Notes under the pieces: model-generated | Databases searched by the model: none | Seen by the model: only the letters and a program-made list of their open reading frames with translations | What the model was told of the DNA's origin: nothing | Translations under genes and position numbers: made by a program | In this document: positions 12,403 to 24,608 of the stretch, in pieces | Position numbering within the stretch: position 1 is the stretch's first letter | How the letters are laid out: every line of letters begins with the position of its first letter | NCBI RefSeq assembly: GCF_022539665.2 | Contig: NC_081338.1 | Location: forward strand, 3,967,679 to 4,031,678 | Reading direction: 5' to 3' | Origin: Daphnia carinata | Lineage: Eukaryota; Arthropoda; Branchiopoda; Diplostraca; Daphniidae | Length of the DNA stretch: 64,000 nt

Positions 12403-14500
12403 TATGTTTAATAATTTAGGATAAAGTTTTCGGTGAAAGTTAACCCACGCTACTTGCTTGTACTGCTAGCTTTCCCCTCCTCCAGTGCCCAAACAAGTTT
12501 TGTGCTCAGTCCCTAAACACATTCCCGAATCATTCTTCCTGAATTTTTTTCAAAAACCACTGAAATTCAAATAGTAAAAACAAATGTGTAGCATTTGTAT
12601 TCGACACTTATTATACACATACGAAGTACACATAAAATATATCTGGATACAAAAGTTGTTCGATGTCTAATGTCCGTCATACTCCAGTTCACTGCGTTTC
12701 CAGTTAAAGCGACGCTCATATTATCATCCTGATAGTTGACTATGAAACAATAAAAAAAAAGAAGGGACATTACTCAAGAAACTGAAGTAAATGTTGACTG
12801 ACCGAGTTCTATTCTTTAGCGGTTGGTTAAGCATGTTTACCTAACAGCGTATACACACTCATAAGATCACCTGGTCTTAGCTGTCTGCTTTATTGGAGTT
12901 TGATTATTAATAATTGTACCGACAGTTAAAATTACGAAAACAATCTTGGTTTTATGAGAAATCTAAAAATTACCTTTATATGGCTGAAAAACCAAAAACA
13001 ATGCCTAATTGAAGGGATATTTGGCTTTTCGTTGGACTTTCCATCCCTTTGCTAGTTTACAAACATGTTTTTTAAAAAATACTAAATTCCTCGTAACATC
13101 AAGAATATTTTGGTGTAATTTTATACTCCCAGTACAACTGTTTAGAATTGAAGTGAAAGCACTTGTTAAACACCGGAAGGTACTGGCGCGCCAGCAAAAT
13201 GGAAATCTTGTGAAAACAAAACGTTCGGATTGTGGAACGAAGTCCGCAATAATACCGCTAGACGTGCCTCGTACTTTAAATATTTTAATCACGGCTTCGG
13301 TTGTTGAACGTCGGTAAATAAAATCCCAGCACTTTGTTTTTGACCTTGCAGTGCTATAGGCGATTAAGATGTTTTTAACGAAGGAATCAGAATTTCAACG
13401 TGACTTGGCAGATTTATAGAATGGATTTGATGACTTGATAAAGTAAATCCCGTTATTATACTGTGTAATGCTCGCCTACATCCGATGTCATATACCATTA
13501 GAAACTTATCTGGCAAGTGTCAATCAAGCGCGAAATCAATTTCTCTGAGCCCTTTATAAGCTCAACTGCATACGCCCAGACTTTTATTTCTTTGGATGAC
13601 TCCTAATATTGATCTAAGAGATTTTTGAAAACGTAAACAAGTCCCCTTTTTTTAGGCCATGTTGGCATTGACATCGAACAAAGTTTATGGCAAATAAATC
13701 ATCTAGCCTTTATCACGACGTGAAAGAATGATCTCAAAATGTGAACTTTGTGGTGCGCCCAATATTCTGATGACTCAGATATTTATTGGAGAAGGAAAAA
13801 AAATAACAAAGCGCACGAAAATAATTAATATGTAGTGCGATAACATCTCTTTTTGCTGCTGCTTTGTGATTTCGGCGTATTGAATATAATGAACCACTCC
13901 TTAACGCAAAAGGCCTATATAACAATTCCATGTTTAATCACAACCCTTACAGAAATTTCACAGAACTCATTGTTTGAACACGGATATGCGAGCAAATGTG
14001 TTTAGGCAAACAACAGTAATATACTAATATAATGACTGAAGAAAGCCGCCTATGGCAGCGCCAAGATGTCGCGTATGTAAGCCGTTCTTTCTTCATTTGA
14101 GGTTCTTATCGCTTGCCGGGCGGCTCTCTTTTTTCCTTCTCTGTTTTCCTTAAAAATAAAAAGGGAAGAAAATTTTTTGTTTTTTATACATTTTTACAAG
14201 TAAAAAGAAACCGCCGCTCGCGCCGCTTGTGTAATCTGATTTTCCCGTGTGTGTGTGTGTGTATGTGTACGAGAAGAGAGAGAGAGAGATAATTCCAAAT
14301 GATGCTGCAGTTAGACAGGACTGCCCAGTCCGCTGAGTGATCATCATCGTGCGAGACAAATGAGTGCTGAGGCCAATAGACCCGCGCCGCCGCGTGGAAT
14401 ATATAGCTTTTATATACCATTCGGGACTGTGGCCGTAGATAAAAACAAAATGCGGCAACCGCTATGTGGCGACTTTTAACATAAATATCATATCCATCTT
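12403..14500. other. Spacer upstream of mago
   Basis: The start should be the mago promoter and 5' UTR, without a TATA box. Overlapping open frames at 13005-13317 on both strands have no recognisable content. A (GT)n tract and an adjacent (GA)n tract lie at about 14247-14290. I see no gene. Confidence 0.5.
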
Positions 14501-14559
14501 TTGAATGACACAGATATGCCTCTGTAGAGTAGTAAGAAGAAAGAACTCGGTCGGCGAGG

Positions 14560-14713
14560 TGTTTAGACGTGTTCACGGTAAAGTGGTCGGACGATTCCGA
14601 TTGTTGTTGTTTTGTCATCCATCATCAGTTCTGTTCGAAAGCCGGACATTCTGGAACTAATTTGCCGACTTCACTGCGCAGTTTTTTTTATTTCATTTTC
14701 TCTCCACAATCAG
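14560..14713 (+). other. Possible untranslated first exon of Axin
   Basis: A non-repetitive stretch contains an initiator-like ATCAGTT (about 14621) and ends in a strong donor, CAATCAG|GTAAGAAAG at 14713. The next plus-strand coding exon is Axin at 17598, preceded by a usable acceptor (TTGTACAG, exon from 17589). The link is an inference from splice signals only; no transcript evidence is available here. Confidence 0.25.
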
Positions 14714-17588
14714 GTAAGAAAGAAGGCTATCTCGATTCGATTTTAGATATTATTTAGTTGAATTAGCATGTAAATTGATCCTCGGAACATCCATCACGTT
14801 GTCGGCGGAAGTCGCTTTCTCTGCTTTTGATCGTTCGACGACGACATTCGGCGGTGAGCTTACAACAATCCATAAGACAAGACGAAAAAAAAAAGGCTGA
14901 TCTATATTTACGAGTAGGAGCTTGGCATTTTGGCTCGAATCCATCTGGTCGTCGCGTAATCGACCAAGAGTCACTTTACCTTGACACGTCTCTCCTCCCA
15001 TGGAATGTTACTGAGCAGCACACACACATTCTCGCCTGCATTGAGAAAGAGATAGATGACATCAACAGCCCCGCAGCACTGTAAAAGATAGTCAGTTTTT
15101 TTTAAGAGAAGAGAGCCGCGGGTCAGAGGCAATAGAGAAGAAAAGCCGCCGCCGCCGCCGCCTTCCACTTTTTTTTTCTTTTTTAACACATAGTCTTGAT
15201 TATCGCGCAGTGAGGCCTTTTTTTTTATTTCTTCGCTGGTCGACGTGAAGACCTTGAGTGGCTACCGCCGCCGACGAAGAAAAACCCCTCTGTGAGGCAG
15301 CAGCAATGACGACGACCCACAATGTGTGTACCACTATTATGGGTAATCATCAGAGTAGGAACATGACCGACATGATGTCTTGATGGCCCCCACACACCAA
15401 AATCAGGTGAGGGCAAAACGCCAGCAGCGTCAGAAAGTGGATCGACCTTTAGATCAACCTTTAGATTGATTTCTTTTAACTGACGTGATGGATTTTCTTG
15501 CGCCGTTGGAGCCGGAAATGCGCAAAAGTCAATTTTTTTTTTCTACGGTGTCGTAGAGTATACAATCGAACAAATAAGATTACGGCCCAATCGCATCAAA
15601 TGTATTGCTCCTCTTTTTTCTTGAAACAACAAACCAGCTTTTCTGTTGGACTAGTCTTGTATAAGTAACTAAGCAAATTATAGACAATTCTTTGAAAAAA
15701 AAAGGAAATAGGTGGCCAATGCATTTTGTTCTTCACGCGACCTGCGACATCAAATGTCTTTGATCTAAATCAGATTAAAGCCGTATGATGTTACTTCAAC
15801 TTGTTTTTCCTTACTTCAAAAACTGCCGATTGCCTTCCATACCAAGGAATTTTCTTTTTTTTTTGTATGAAATTACCAAATATGTAATGCCAACAACAAC
15901 TGATACGTTTCAAACAGTTTCAAAACCCGCTTGAAGGCTTTTTTTTTCTTCTTCTTTTTGTTCGGTACACTTTGATGCCCTTTCATGGATGCATTATGCA
16001 CGCAACACTCGAGATGTATGTATAAGATTATTGCCAATGTAAAAAAGTAAAGATCATTAGGCGATTTTCCGAAAAATGTCGGCACCTGCCATGGCTTCTT
16101 GTATGAAAGGAAAAAACAAGGCAGAAAAAAGAAAAGAATATGGAATCTTGAGGATTCTTTTGCTTCAGAAGAATTTTTTTTCGTTTTGAATCGATAGTTA
16201 AGGATTCGTTGTCGATAGACTCCATGCGTATAATCGATAGTCGAGAGGAAAAATTGGGGAATGGAATGAAGAGTTGTTTGGAGTCTGAAGCAAAAACCGT
16301 CCTTTTTTCCAGTTTCCTTTATTTAATTTTTGTGTTTTCTGTTTCCTCCTTGAGTTTTGGCCGTTGTTGACTCGTGTCTTCGACGGTCGAAACTCGAAAA
16401 CACCCTACAAAACTGACGTGAGAGCTCGATGGAAAAGGTAAAAAAGTGGAAAACACATTCTGACAGAGTGATGCCCCTAGGTTATGCCCCATCTAAAAAA
16501 GTGACAATGGGGAAGCGATAGGTTTACATGTACGTCTACTGTGCCTTAGTGATTATTTTCAATCTAGGCAAGTCCATTTTACCACTCTACTTATTGAATA
16601 TGAGAGAACTAAAATGGAAGTCTTGACTACGGGATGCATCACTCTTTTGTCAGGATTGTGAGCACAGTCTTTATTGATCGACCTGGTGAGAGCTATCCTA
16701 GATTGAGGAGGGAGAACTCAGAGAGCAATATTTCTGTCTTCCCCTTCTCATTTTAAATCTAAAAGCTCTCATGGAGTTTTTTGCAGCTGTCAAATATTGT
16801 GAACATATGAGGAGTGGAGAACACAATAGCTTCTGCTTATGGGTAACAAACCGTTCGATAACTCTTGCAGGATTTCCTTCCAGAACCCCCAGGACAACAA
16901 TTGGACCACTCATGTGAAGATATCGGGCCTCATTAAGGACTGAAGAGATCGACCCAATAGTTGCAACCCCCCAGACCGTCCAATTACGTTGATGCAGTAG
17001 TGATTCGTCGCAGTGTGCCTTATTCATAGTGTGCCTCATAGAGAACCAACTCCTCCTCCGCTTCACCCCTCTTCCTTCACCAGTCTGGAACTAGATGCTG
17101 CCTGGTAAGCAACCTCTGTTTTTTCCTACTCTATTGTAGTACCTTTTCTATTGTTATTATCAATGCATTCACCAAAAAATGAGAAATCTACGTTTGTATT
17201 GTTACGTTGTCGGATTATATTTCGCGCTCCAACGATTCCAATCAATGCTCACCCACCAAGACATTCAGTTGCTTTTTTTAATGGTACGCCAGAGGGGTGG
17301 GGGTCTCCTCCGAAGCCGGATATGAGTTCCGAGATAGATTCTCCACAGTTATGCCTTTTCGATAAGCTTTAGTTTCTTTTCTGAAGTTGCCAACCTCGGT
17401 TCAGTAATTCTACAACTTTAAACCTGTGTCTACTAGTTTAAAAAACGATGACAAAGTTCATACGTGCTTCATGTGTGAAAATGTACGTCTGTTCTAATGA
17501 TACTATTCGGCATTATTTCTCCTGTGTTGGACAGGTGATGCTGCTCCTGTTTTATTCCTCCTCCGTTGATTACAACGAACTTGTACAG
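14714..17588. other. Presumed first intron or upstream region of Axin
   Basis: There are short open frames only, with no family resemblance. A CCG run lies at about 15146-15163, with many T runs. A minus-strand open frame at 16698-17066 does not look like a known protein. If 14713 is a real donor, this is a 2.9 kb 5' UTR intron, long compared with the coding introns of this window. Confidence 0.4.
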
Positions 17589-17597
17589 TGTTAAGTG

Positions 17598-20500
17598 ATG
17601 AATGGAGGTGGAGCTGTGACCCGTTTTTCGGAATCTGCCCCTCGTCCCCCTGTCTTCCCAGGTAACTTCGTTAGTCCTAATTTGCTCACAAAATTTCATT
17701 TGAAAATATTTTTTGTTTCACGCTGTGTTCTAGGTGAAGAAAATGTGCCGCAAAGTCAGGTGAAGATGGATTCATGGGCTTCGCGGTTCGGAAGGCGGGG
17801 CCCGTCGCATCCCTCGACGCTTTCGCCCTCCAAAGGTTCATCACCCATCCTGACGCCGCGCATGCATGGCCAGTCGATGGATGGGAACGATTCGGCTCGC
17901 CGCTACGAACCGGCTGAAGGATCGGCCTCAACTTCTCCACCCTTGGTCGAAACACCGCCCTATTTAAGATGGGCCGAAAATCTTCATTTTCTCCTCACCG
18001 ATCCCGACGGCGTCGAACTCTTCGAGAAATTTCTCGAGCAAGAAAATTGCCCCCATTTACTCAAAGTATTCCTGATTGCTGTTAAATTTTGGTCAGTCTT
18101 TTTATGCTAAATCATTTACGTTTTTGTATAGTTTTGGTTTGCCTGTGAAGGCTTAAAACGACAGTGGACGGAAAATCCTGACAAAGCCGTCCAAATTATC
18201 CAAGTCATTCACAAAAAATACATTAGGACAAGAAAGGTCAATGTATCGGAACTGGTTCGCCGTGAAATTAACGACCGAGTGGCCAATAGAGCTACGTTAG
18301 ATGCTCACATCTTTGACGAAGCGCAAAAAGATGTCGAAGATATTATTCGTAGCTCAGTTTACGTCAATTTCCTAAATTCAGACGTCTATTTATCGTACAT
18401 TCAAGTAAGACGTTTTCATCTTTGAATGTCTCCTTTCCTCAACATTCTAATCTGTGCGTATGTTTAACAGTCTATGCAAAATGGCCTACCGGACTCACCA
18501 CGAAGTGGCCGGAGTCAAGGAGGAGGTTCAGAAAGCATCGCCAAGTCGTCCGTCGCTCCTGATCTCCTCGCAACGGGCGCTTCAGACGATCGAGGACCTC
18601 ATGTCGGCCCATTACCTACTCTGCACGAAGATTCGGAATTCTCTTACCCCCCAGCCGAGCTCAACAAACCAATCCCGCTGACGCTCAAGGCTTTAATGGC
18701 CACCAAGCAGGACAGGATGAATGTCGAAATACGACCAGTAGGCGGGCCCTACACAGGGTGAGTCAAGAGACAAGAGCTTGAATGAAAATTGCATTGCATG
18801 ATCAATTTATAATTTTCATTTTATGTTGGCTCGTTTTCTTTTGTTTTATTATCGGAATGCCATTTTCCTAATTTTTCTTTCACATTTTATTTATGATTTT
18901 GTTTCGGTTTCGCTTTTTTCTTTTACACTCATTTTTGGTGTAGTAGTCGGGTGGTGCACAACCCATATCATCCGCCCAACTATTACGCGCCCTTCCATAC
19001 CGTCTCGCGCCAGGATTCGGAAATCTCCTCTGAAGCTCACACTGATGACACTCGCTCGCTGACTGATAGTTCTGTGTAAGATTTTTATTTCCAAAGTTTT
19101 TGCATGAATGCCTTATGTTTCTTTTGTGTTTTCAACACTTTTAATCCGAATTTCTAATGGATTGTTCTATCCTGATCATTAACTTCAAAAAAAAAAATGT
19201 TTGGCTTGTCTAGCGATGGCTCTATGCTGTTTTACCCAGCCAAGCCTAGCCGGCATCAGTTGCGCAAAGCTGCCCAAAAGATGAAAAACGATTGCATGCG
19301 AAATCGTGATCCATCAATAAATCAGCCGTTCATCCCACGAACCCACCGTCCGCCACCCAAAGATCAGGTTATTCGCATTCGCTCTTTTTTTTAATGTTCG
19401 GCCAGCTTTACTTAAAAAAGTGTGTTTTCATTTTGTACACAGCAGATGACACCGCAACAGCCCCATGAATTTGCTGCTCTTCTCATTCAAAAGTTGGAGG
19501 CTGTAAAGAGGGAACGAGAATCCGAAGAGAAATTACTTCGGATTGTCGCTGAGGTAAGTTTTCATAATTTCTATATCCCATTTCCGTTTAACTCAAACAT
19601 CTTTTTGTTGTACACAGAGGGATAGTGAGGCAAGTGGCTTGGATGAACCTTGCCCTCAAGGCGCTCGCCTAAGACCCGGATCTGAGTGCTCAGCCCGAGT
19701 TCTGGCTGAAGCATTGTCTAAGATCGCTCCGTCAAACGAAGCGGATACGCAATCGATTCTTGGTACTGCATACATCATAATATCTGTTGACCATTCCGTT
19801 TTGTAATCAATCATTTTTGCTTCGTCATAGATAACCACGTACAGAGAATCTGGGCAGATCAAACGCCTTTGCGATCGCCCGGTGCACCCTCGCCACGGCC
19901 ATGGTCCCCAGAAAACCGTCGTCGATTACCACCGAATTCTGTGGCTCTTCCCACCAAAGCCAGCGGGCCACCGATTATGAGCTCATCCGCGTATGGAGCC
20001 GGCTATTTTCAACGTTCATCAGCCCATCACCGCCGGAAAGATAAGGTTTGTCAGCAGGGAATCGTTGTGAGTTTATTCAACTTGGGTGTTAAGATGATGG
20101 ATCTCTTAGGACATTGAAAAAGGATCGACGTATTCAGCCGATTCGGGTGCAATTCTCGATCAAGGTGATAGTGGAAGAGAAAATCGAGGCCACTTTTCCA
20201 AGTCGCAATCGATTCCGGATGCGCGCCGAATTGGGATGAGCATCCCGGGTGGGGCTAGTAGTGCAGTTGGAAGCAAAAAGTCGGAATATGATCGTGTCCA
20301 CGATAGCGGTCTTTGTCTACACACAGACCCAAATCCAGGAACGCTAATGGCCCCACCTTCACAACCTCCCAAGGAAAAAGTGCTTCATTGGATCACCACC
20401 AACGATAAGTGGCAAGAAGCAGATAGAGATCCGTCATCCAAACACAGGTAACTGATAAAATGTCTTGATGATAATCATCGCCTCAAGAGAGTAATCAATA

Positions 20501-21258
20501 TATTTTGTTTTGGATAACAAAGGTCGCGTCCACCGAGTTCAACGTCACCCATTTCCTCTAGGAGGAGTCGGAAACAGGTGTCTGCATATGGCACTTCTCG
20601 GTCGGAGTCGTTAGAAAGAGCTGGAAAGTTGGCCGGTCCATTATTGCAAGCAGAAGACGATATGGCTAGAAATCGTCCTCCAACGAAGCCAAAGTATGTT
20701 TATAGCCTTACTTTGAAGAATTGAAATTGTTTTTGCTAACTAAATCGCTTTCTACAAATTGTAGGCCTAGCGTATCGCAGCCAACTGCCACTCACTCAAC
20801 CACAATGAAGAAACCCGCAAGTAGTGGAGCTCTGTCAGGTAACACAAAACAATGCATTGTTGTCTTTGTGGAGAAATATATTATTCCATTTTTCTTTATA
20901 TTGAAATTTATTTAGGTGAAAGCGGAAGCACAGTTCCGCCAGAATGTACTGTTGTGACTTTCACCTTTGGAGATGAGCCCGTTCCCTACCGTAGCCGAAT
21001 ACCTGGACGAACTGTCACGCTCAAGCAATTCAAAGAAACATGTTTACCCAAGAAAGGAAACTACAAGTATGGCACAACGCATTGGCATTCTTTGTTATTC
21101 AAATTTATTATCGTTTCAAATTAAAATCTAGGTACTACTTTAAAACGAACTGCGAAGACGACGTAGCGATGGCGGTCAATCAGGAAGTGATTGACGACTC
21201 AGAGATTTTACCGCTCTGGGAAGACAAAGTGCTGGGTATCGTCAAGTTGGTCGACTGA
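17598..21258 (+). CDS. Axin: Axin, scaffold of the beta-catenin destruction complex
   Basis: Fourteen exons: 17598-17661, 17734-18065, 18132-18404, 18471-18757, 18944-19075, 19214-19367, 19443-19553, 19618-19762, 19831-20045, 20110-20447, 20523-20693, 20765-20838, 20916-21066, 21132-21258; 857 residues. In order: a tankyrase-motif-like [11 protein letters not shown] near residue 15; an RGS domain at about 97-223 ([37 protein letters not shown]) that in this family binds APC; the GSK3-binding region (HQLRKA ... PFIPRTHR ... [15 protein letters not shown]); the beta-catenin-binding helix ILDNHVQRI near 497; and a C-terminal DIX domain at about 775-857 ([15 protein letters not shown] ... [16 protein letters not shown]) for polymerisation with Dishevelled. 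It limits Wnt signalling in the cytoplasm. The tankyrase motif carries an extra Phe. Exon 7 has a tandem CAGCAG acceptor. Confidence 0.95.
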
Positions 21259-22080
21259 AATCGATGATGTTATAAAAAAAAAACGATATTGTCCTGGGAA
21301 TTACGCAAACAAAAAATCTTTAATTGAACCTGAATATTATGTTGCAGCTTAAAAATACCCGTCTTCAAATTTCAACCCTGTCTTTTATTTTGTATTATGT
21401 CAGTTCTATTATTGTAATTGTCGTTTTCATCGATTCACGCGTTGTTTTTTTCCTTAACTCCTGTCTTTGATTGAAATCGAGTTTCTTTTATTCTTTTCTT
21501 TTTTTAATTTTGAAAGGCGTGCAACGATTGTGTCGTAGAATACCTTTCTTCCAGCATAAATGGATATTCGTTTAATTGTCGCGCTGAGACCTCTCTACCC
21601 TTCTGCATTTTCTTTTTTATACATTGTCTGGGCCAAAAAAATTAATTTAAGAAAAAAAATGTTGGAAGATTTGCCTTAGCCAGAATTTTTTTTTTTTACT
21701 TCGCCACCATCTTTTTGTACACATCCGTCGAGTATTCTCTAAAGATAAGGAATGACATGTGTTCAACTCCGTTTCCTCATCTCTCCCAGCATCCCCCTAA
21801 ACCAATAAAACCGCCACTTCATCTGATGCATTACTAACGCGAACGTTTCATTACAATTTTATGAAATTGTTTTGTATAACAGTGTAACATTCATTTCATT
21901 TTTTCAGCTTGAAGTTATTAAGTAGGATAAAAACAACTGGGGATCAATTGTAAAGACTAATCAAAACAATTCAGGAGGAATTCGGTGATGAACGCTGGCC
22001 TTCTGCTCAACTGGCGAATCTACTCTATCTAAAGTTATTAGTGCGTTTCTAAACCCCCCCAAAAAATATTAAATAATATA
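21259..22080 (+). other. Axin 3' UTR and downstream spacer
   Basis: There is no coding sequence. An AATAAA at 21804-21809 about 550 bases after the stop is the best polyadenylation signal for Axin. The rest is A+T-rich. Confidence 0.45.
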
Positions 22081-22084
22081 AGAA

Positions 22085-22440
22085 CAAATATTTGAACCCG
22101 TGAAATCAGAATGGCAGCCACGAACTATGCCAGAGCGCCAAATTTCTTTTGTTTATTTTGTATTTAGCCTGCCTATTTAAATGGGTGAAAAATCGCTGTG
22201 TAAAAATATATAATATAATATATTAATATAATAATATATTATTATATATTATTACATAATATATATTATTATACATAATAATATTTTAGTATATAACAGT
22301 ATAAGAAAATAAATATAGAATATAAAATCATAGATTCGAACCCGTGAAATTAGCATCGCACCCGTGAACTATGCCACAACGCCATACTTCATTTACTTGC
22401 TAAACACATAAGCTGCCTATTTGAATGGGTGACATCCAAA
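22085..22440. repeat. Direct repeats with minus-strand tRNA-like heads around an AT palindrome
   Basis: Two related units, about 22085-22190 and 22330-22437, both read GAACCCGTGAAAT ... GAACTATGCCA ... CTGCCTATTT.AATGGGTGA. On the minus strand each resembles the A and B boxes of a tRNA (TGGCATAGTTC ... CACGGGTTC). Between them, 22203-22330 is almost pure A/T with nested TAATATATTA palindromes. The anticodon arm is not convincing, so these look like tRNA-derived SINE fragments, not working tRNA genes. Confidence 0.5.
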
Positions 22441-22457
22441 CCAAAATTTGTTTGGGA

Positions 22458-22535
22458 TGTGCGGTCCTGGCACAGTGGTTATCACCCACGCTTTGTATTC
22501 TGTCGGTCCCGGGTTCGATTCCCTCCATCTCCAAT
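22458..22535 (+). repeat. tRNA-derived SINE-like sequence
   Basis: TGGCACAGTGGTTATC (A box) and GGGTTCGATTCCC (B box) are spaced as in a tRNA, preceded by TGTGCGGTCC. The acceptor stem does not pair at the 3' side (CTCCATCTCC) and no clean cloverleaf forms. The A+C-rich sequence that follows to about 22745 may be the SINE body, ending near an A-rich stretch. Confidence 0.45.
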
Positions 22536-22749
22536 TTCCAAGCTCTCCATTCTCCTCCCACTCCGCCCACCCACCTTCTCCACTCAAGATTCATTTCATC
22601 GGATTACGCAACATTCAGCATCTTCATCACAACGGATTCGCAAGATTCTTCATCTCATCGCTTCGGACGTCATATCAAGAAAGAAGAAAGAAAAAGAAGA
22701 GCCATGCCTACTACAAAGGGGCTAAAATGGCACACTAAAAAAAAACACA

Positions 22750-23265
22750 CACTCAAAACACGTACAGACGTTTTATATCGATCTGTAGTACCGTTCATTA
22801 CATATTGAAGATCGACCCAAAAACTGAGGTAGAGAAGAGGTAATCGGAACTCGTAGGTTGTTCGTAAGTTCTCCCCATGGCCTGAAAGACGGTTGCCGAT
22901 GCAGGCAGCTAATCATCGGCGATGTGACCCTCCTCGATACGGAGGGTTAGTTATTGTTTTCCTTGTTGCGTGCAGTAGTGCGGCTAGGTTAGTAGGTAGG
23001 CTAGTTGTGTTTTAACGATTTTGGCGTTGTACATTTAACGATTTTGGCAAAAGAATATCGTAGCGGGACGATCCGCCCTGAAAAGCAAAGTGACCCGCCC
23101 GATCGGCAAAAAATCTACCCGATCTACCCGTGTGGGCTGAACCCTATTGACAATCTGGCACCGCTGCGTTGCAGACTCATGTCGTGCTTTCAAAGATTTA
23201 AGAATTAAGAGTGGCAAATTATTACTATAAGACAGAGTTTGAACGAAGATTGAATTAGAAAACAA
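22750..23265. other. Spacer upstream of Nup37
   Basis: This holds a 15-base direct repeat (TTTAACGATTTTGGC, near 23012 and 23036) and a GC-rich stretch at 23060-23170, possibly an old repeat. No gene is seen. The last part should be the Nup37 promoter and 5' UTR, without a TATA box. Confidence 0.45.
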
Positions 23266-24575
23266 ATGGGTTCTCTTTCCAGACCGTTTCATTCAGTAGG
23301 GTTGGGCGATGAAGAAATTTTCTGCCTTTCTTTTTCTCCGTATGAGTGGTCCAAGAATTTCCTAGCTATTGGCACTGGAAATAAAGTGGTTATTGCCAAT
23401 GTTCAGTATGAAAACGTAAGTGTTATGGATAAGTGCCCCCTCATCAATATGTATTTATAATTGTACACCGATTGACGTGCTTATAGGATGAGATTCAGTT
23501 CAATGTTATCCGTGAATTCCACCATCTCTGTCCGGTTGTTACCTTAAGTTGGAGCTCACTTTCGTCAAGTGATACAGTACCGAAAGTCTGCAAGTTTGCT
23601 ACAGCTGGTATTGATGGAAAAATCCGGATATACAGCAGCGATCTTGCTCAGTCTGAAAACATTTTAGTATACTTGTTCACATTTAGTTTATATAGGCTCT
23701 TTGTGGTAATTTTTTTCTTTCAAAGGAGCTAACTGGGCATACTGATAATGTCAACTCAATAGCTTTTCAACCAGATATAGATGACAAGTTCTTAATTTCT
23801 ACTTCTGATGATTTCACCTGTAAGATTTGGTCTGTCGAGAATGGAGACCTTTTGAAAACTATCCCACTTCAGTCATCAGGTGATTGTGTACTGTAACTGA
23901 AAAATTTGAAGTAGTCCCAAGTATTACTTTAGAAAATTGCTTTGTAGGAATGGCTGTGAGGTTCAATCCTTCAGAACCTAGCAAGTTTTTCGTAATTGAA
24001 AAATCAGGAATGACTACACTCTTTAGTACAGTGAATTTTTCACCAGTCACCTCTTTAAGCAACAATTTCACTTGCCACGATCCAGCTCTAGATGCTGATT
24101 GGTCCCCCTGCAATCCAACTTATATAGCAACTGCATTAGGAGGTCGAATTCAGCATTGGAATTTGAACTCCTTGAGGTATTTCATTCCTTATGGAACCTA
24201 TATATTGGCCTGTAGTTTTGGCAATTAAGCGATTCTGTTTCATTATTGCCTTTCCTTCTTTAAGTATTCCAGAGAACACCACTACAGTGTCCTGTGAAAT
24301 GATTCGTAAAGTACGATTTCATCCAACGTTTGAAAATTTAATGGCGGTTCTGAGTTCGCCAGGCCCTATTATTACTGTACTCCGTTCCATGGGGCCAGTA
24401 ATGGTAACAGATTCCTTGATGGTAATGGAAATAAATCAATGTTACCTGCTTAATTTTAAAATATTAACCTTTGACATTTTAGGCTGCCAATGATCTTAGT
24501 TGGCATTTTTCTCTACCCTTGCTTGCTGTGGCAAATGATAGATCTGTGCGGTTTTGGAAATTGCTACTGAAGTGA
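23266..24575 (+). CDS. Nup37: Nucleoporin Nup37, WD40 protein of the Y complex
   Basis: Six exons (23266-23415, 23487-23666, 23726-23879, 23948-24176, 24265-24421, 24483-24575) give 320 residues, close to the 326 of human NUP37. WD40-type signatures are spread along the protein: KFATAGIDGKIRIYSSDL, LTGHTDNVNSIAF, FLISTSDDFTCKIW, DADWSPCNPTYIATAL, and DLSWHFSLPLLAVANDRSVRFW at the C-terminus. The FHH near residue 60, the SDL after the third blade strand and the closing SWH.SLPL match Nup37 rather than a generic WD40 protein. It sits in the Nup107-160 scaffold of the nuclear pore and, in dividing cells, at kinetochores. The ATG begins a short MGSLSRPFHS lead. SET1 starts 870 bases downstream. 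Confidence 0.85.
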
Positions 24576-24602
24576 TGTTTTGTAAATAAATTCTACTGAT
24601 GA

Positions 24603-24608
24603 AATAAA
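24603..24608 (+). terminator. Polyadenylation signal of Nup37
   Basis: AATAAA lies 28 bases after the stop codon. Confidence 0.55.

Noticed and set aside
13005-13317. About 100-codon frames overlapping on both strands
   Set aside because: Mirror open frames with no conserved motif, most likely chance.
22458-22535. Functional tRNA gene
   Set aside because: A and B boxes are good but the acceptor stem does not pair and the anticodon arm is poor.
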